This document shows positions 63,760 to 64,000 of a stretch of DNA of 64,000 bases, piece after piece. How positions within the stretch are numbered: position 1 is the first letter of the stretch; each line of letters opens with the position of its first letter. The stretch covers positions 682,001 to 746,000 of the forward strand of contig NZ_JABBWV010000001.1 of the NCBI RefSeq assembly GCF_012999535.1. Direction: 5' to 3'. The translations under genes and the position numbers were made by a program. The DNA is from Microbispora sp. H11081 (GTDB lineage Bacteria > Actinomycetota > Actinomycetes > Streptosporangiales > Streptosporangiaceae). Under the pieces are notes generated by a model. It did not search any database. It saw nothing but the letters and a program-made list of their open reading frames with translations, and was not told the origin of the DNA.

Positions 63760-64000
63760 GGCGGGCGGTCCGGCGTTCGGCCCTCGCCACCCTGCTGACC
63801 GGCGGGGTGGTGGGCGTCGCCACGTGGGTCGTGTTCTTCTCGCCCGTACTCGGCGTGCGGGAGGTCGAGGTCACCGGCAACAGCCGCATTCCCGCCGAGC
63901 AGGTGCGTCAGGCGGCGGGGGTGCGGACGGGCACGCCGCTCGCCACGGTGGACCTGGCCGCCGTCGAACGTCGGCTCCGGGCCATGGTGACGGTCGAGTC
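63756..64000 (+). CDS. ftsQ: Cell division protein FtsQ, 3'-truncated by window
   Basis: First 81 residues of FtsQ/DivIB, the divisome scaffold. A short basic N-terminus (MRRAVRRSALATLL) leads to one membrane helix (~10-31) and the POTRA domain start (GVREVEVTGNSRIPAEQVRQAAGV). GTG 63756 is preceded by GGGGGACAG. The frame runs off the end. Cytoplasmic part is unusually short; actinobacterial FtsQ often has a longer tail. Confidence 0.93.
   Translation, partial: MRRAVRRSALATLLTGGVVGVATWVVFFSPVLGVREVEVTGNSRIPAEQVRQAAGVRTGTPLATVDLAAVERRLRAMVTVE

Overview
The window is very GC-rich actinobacterial chromosome. GTG and TTG starts and ATGA/GTGA gene overlaps are common. Markers that fit Streptosporangiales (Streptosporangiaceae-like; inferred from sequence character, not from a search) include a helicase-degenerate PriA, RibM, an F420-type luciferase-like enzyme, DUF3040, a MurE with the diaminopimelate DNPR signature, and the mraZ-first division/cell-wall cluster. 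No tRNA, rRNA, CRISPR array, transposase, phage gene or replication origin was seen.

Layout. 1-8.9 kb (+): end of priA, two paralogous unknown genes, def, fmt, rsmB, rpe. 8.9-9.2 kb: a 300-bp array of about 53-bp repeats lying exactly between the stop codons of two convergent genes. 9.2-15.3 kb (-): a complete dipeptide/oligopeptide ABC importer, dppC-A-B-D-F. 15.3-20.6 kb (+): regulatory region with a perfect 26-bp palindrome, an FMN riboswitch, and ribD-ribE-ribM-ribBA-ribH followed by a PH-domain membrane protein. 20.6-24.4 kb (-): sulfonate operon ssuC-B-A-D. 24.4-26.1 kb: three small exported proteins, one a basic peptide with six cysteines. 26.2-33.4 kb: a probable aromatic-acid island with ubiD, a NitT/TauT-type importer and ubiX in one operon, an IclR regulator, and a PhzS-like flavin monooxygenase; a shared 15-bp motif ties the two promoters together. 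33.4-38.1 kb: a DUF4031/HD convergent pair, then a molybdenum-hydroxylase maturation operon (CoxD-, CoxE-, XdhC- and MocA-like) without its enzyme. 38.2-44 kb (+): LLM oxidoreductase, pepQ, efp, nusB, a methyltransferase, dinB and DUF3040. 44-48.8 kb (-): the moxR-DUF58-transglutaminase operon. 49.2-64 kb (+): mraZ, rsmH, ftsL, ftsI, murE, murF, mraY, murD, ftsW, murG, murC and the start of ftsQ.

How it works together. The first block supplies translation housekeeping: fMet formation and removal, and rRNA m5C modification. The rib operon makes riboflavin under FMN feedback, with RibM as salvage importer. FMN is used by SsuD and is the precursor of the prenyl-FMN that UbiX makes for UbiD. The dcw cluster makes the lipid-II pathway enzymes and the septal machinery and appears autorepressed by MraZ.

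The most notable observations are the stop-to-stop 53-bp array, the aromatic-acid island with its shared operator, the six-cysteine peptide, the 26-bp palindrome, short ORFs that bridge gene gaps with 4-bp overlaps at the downstream gene, repeated leaderless-type promoters, and the very long disordered N-terminus of FtsI with fresh in-frame tandem duplications. All functional statements rest on reading motifs and gene order; no searches were run.
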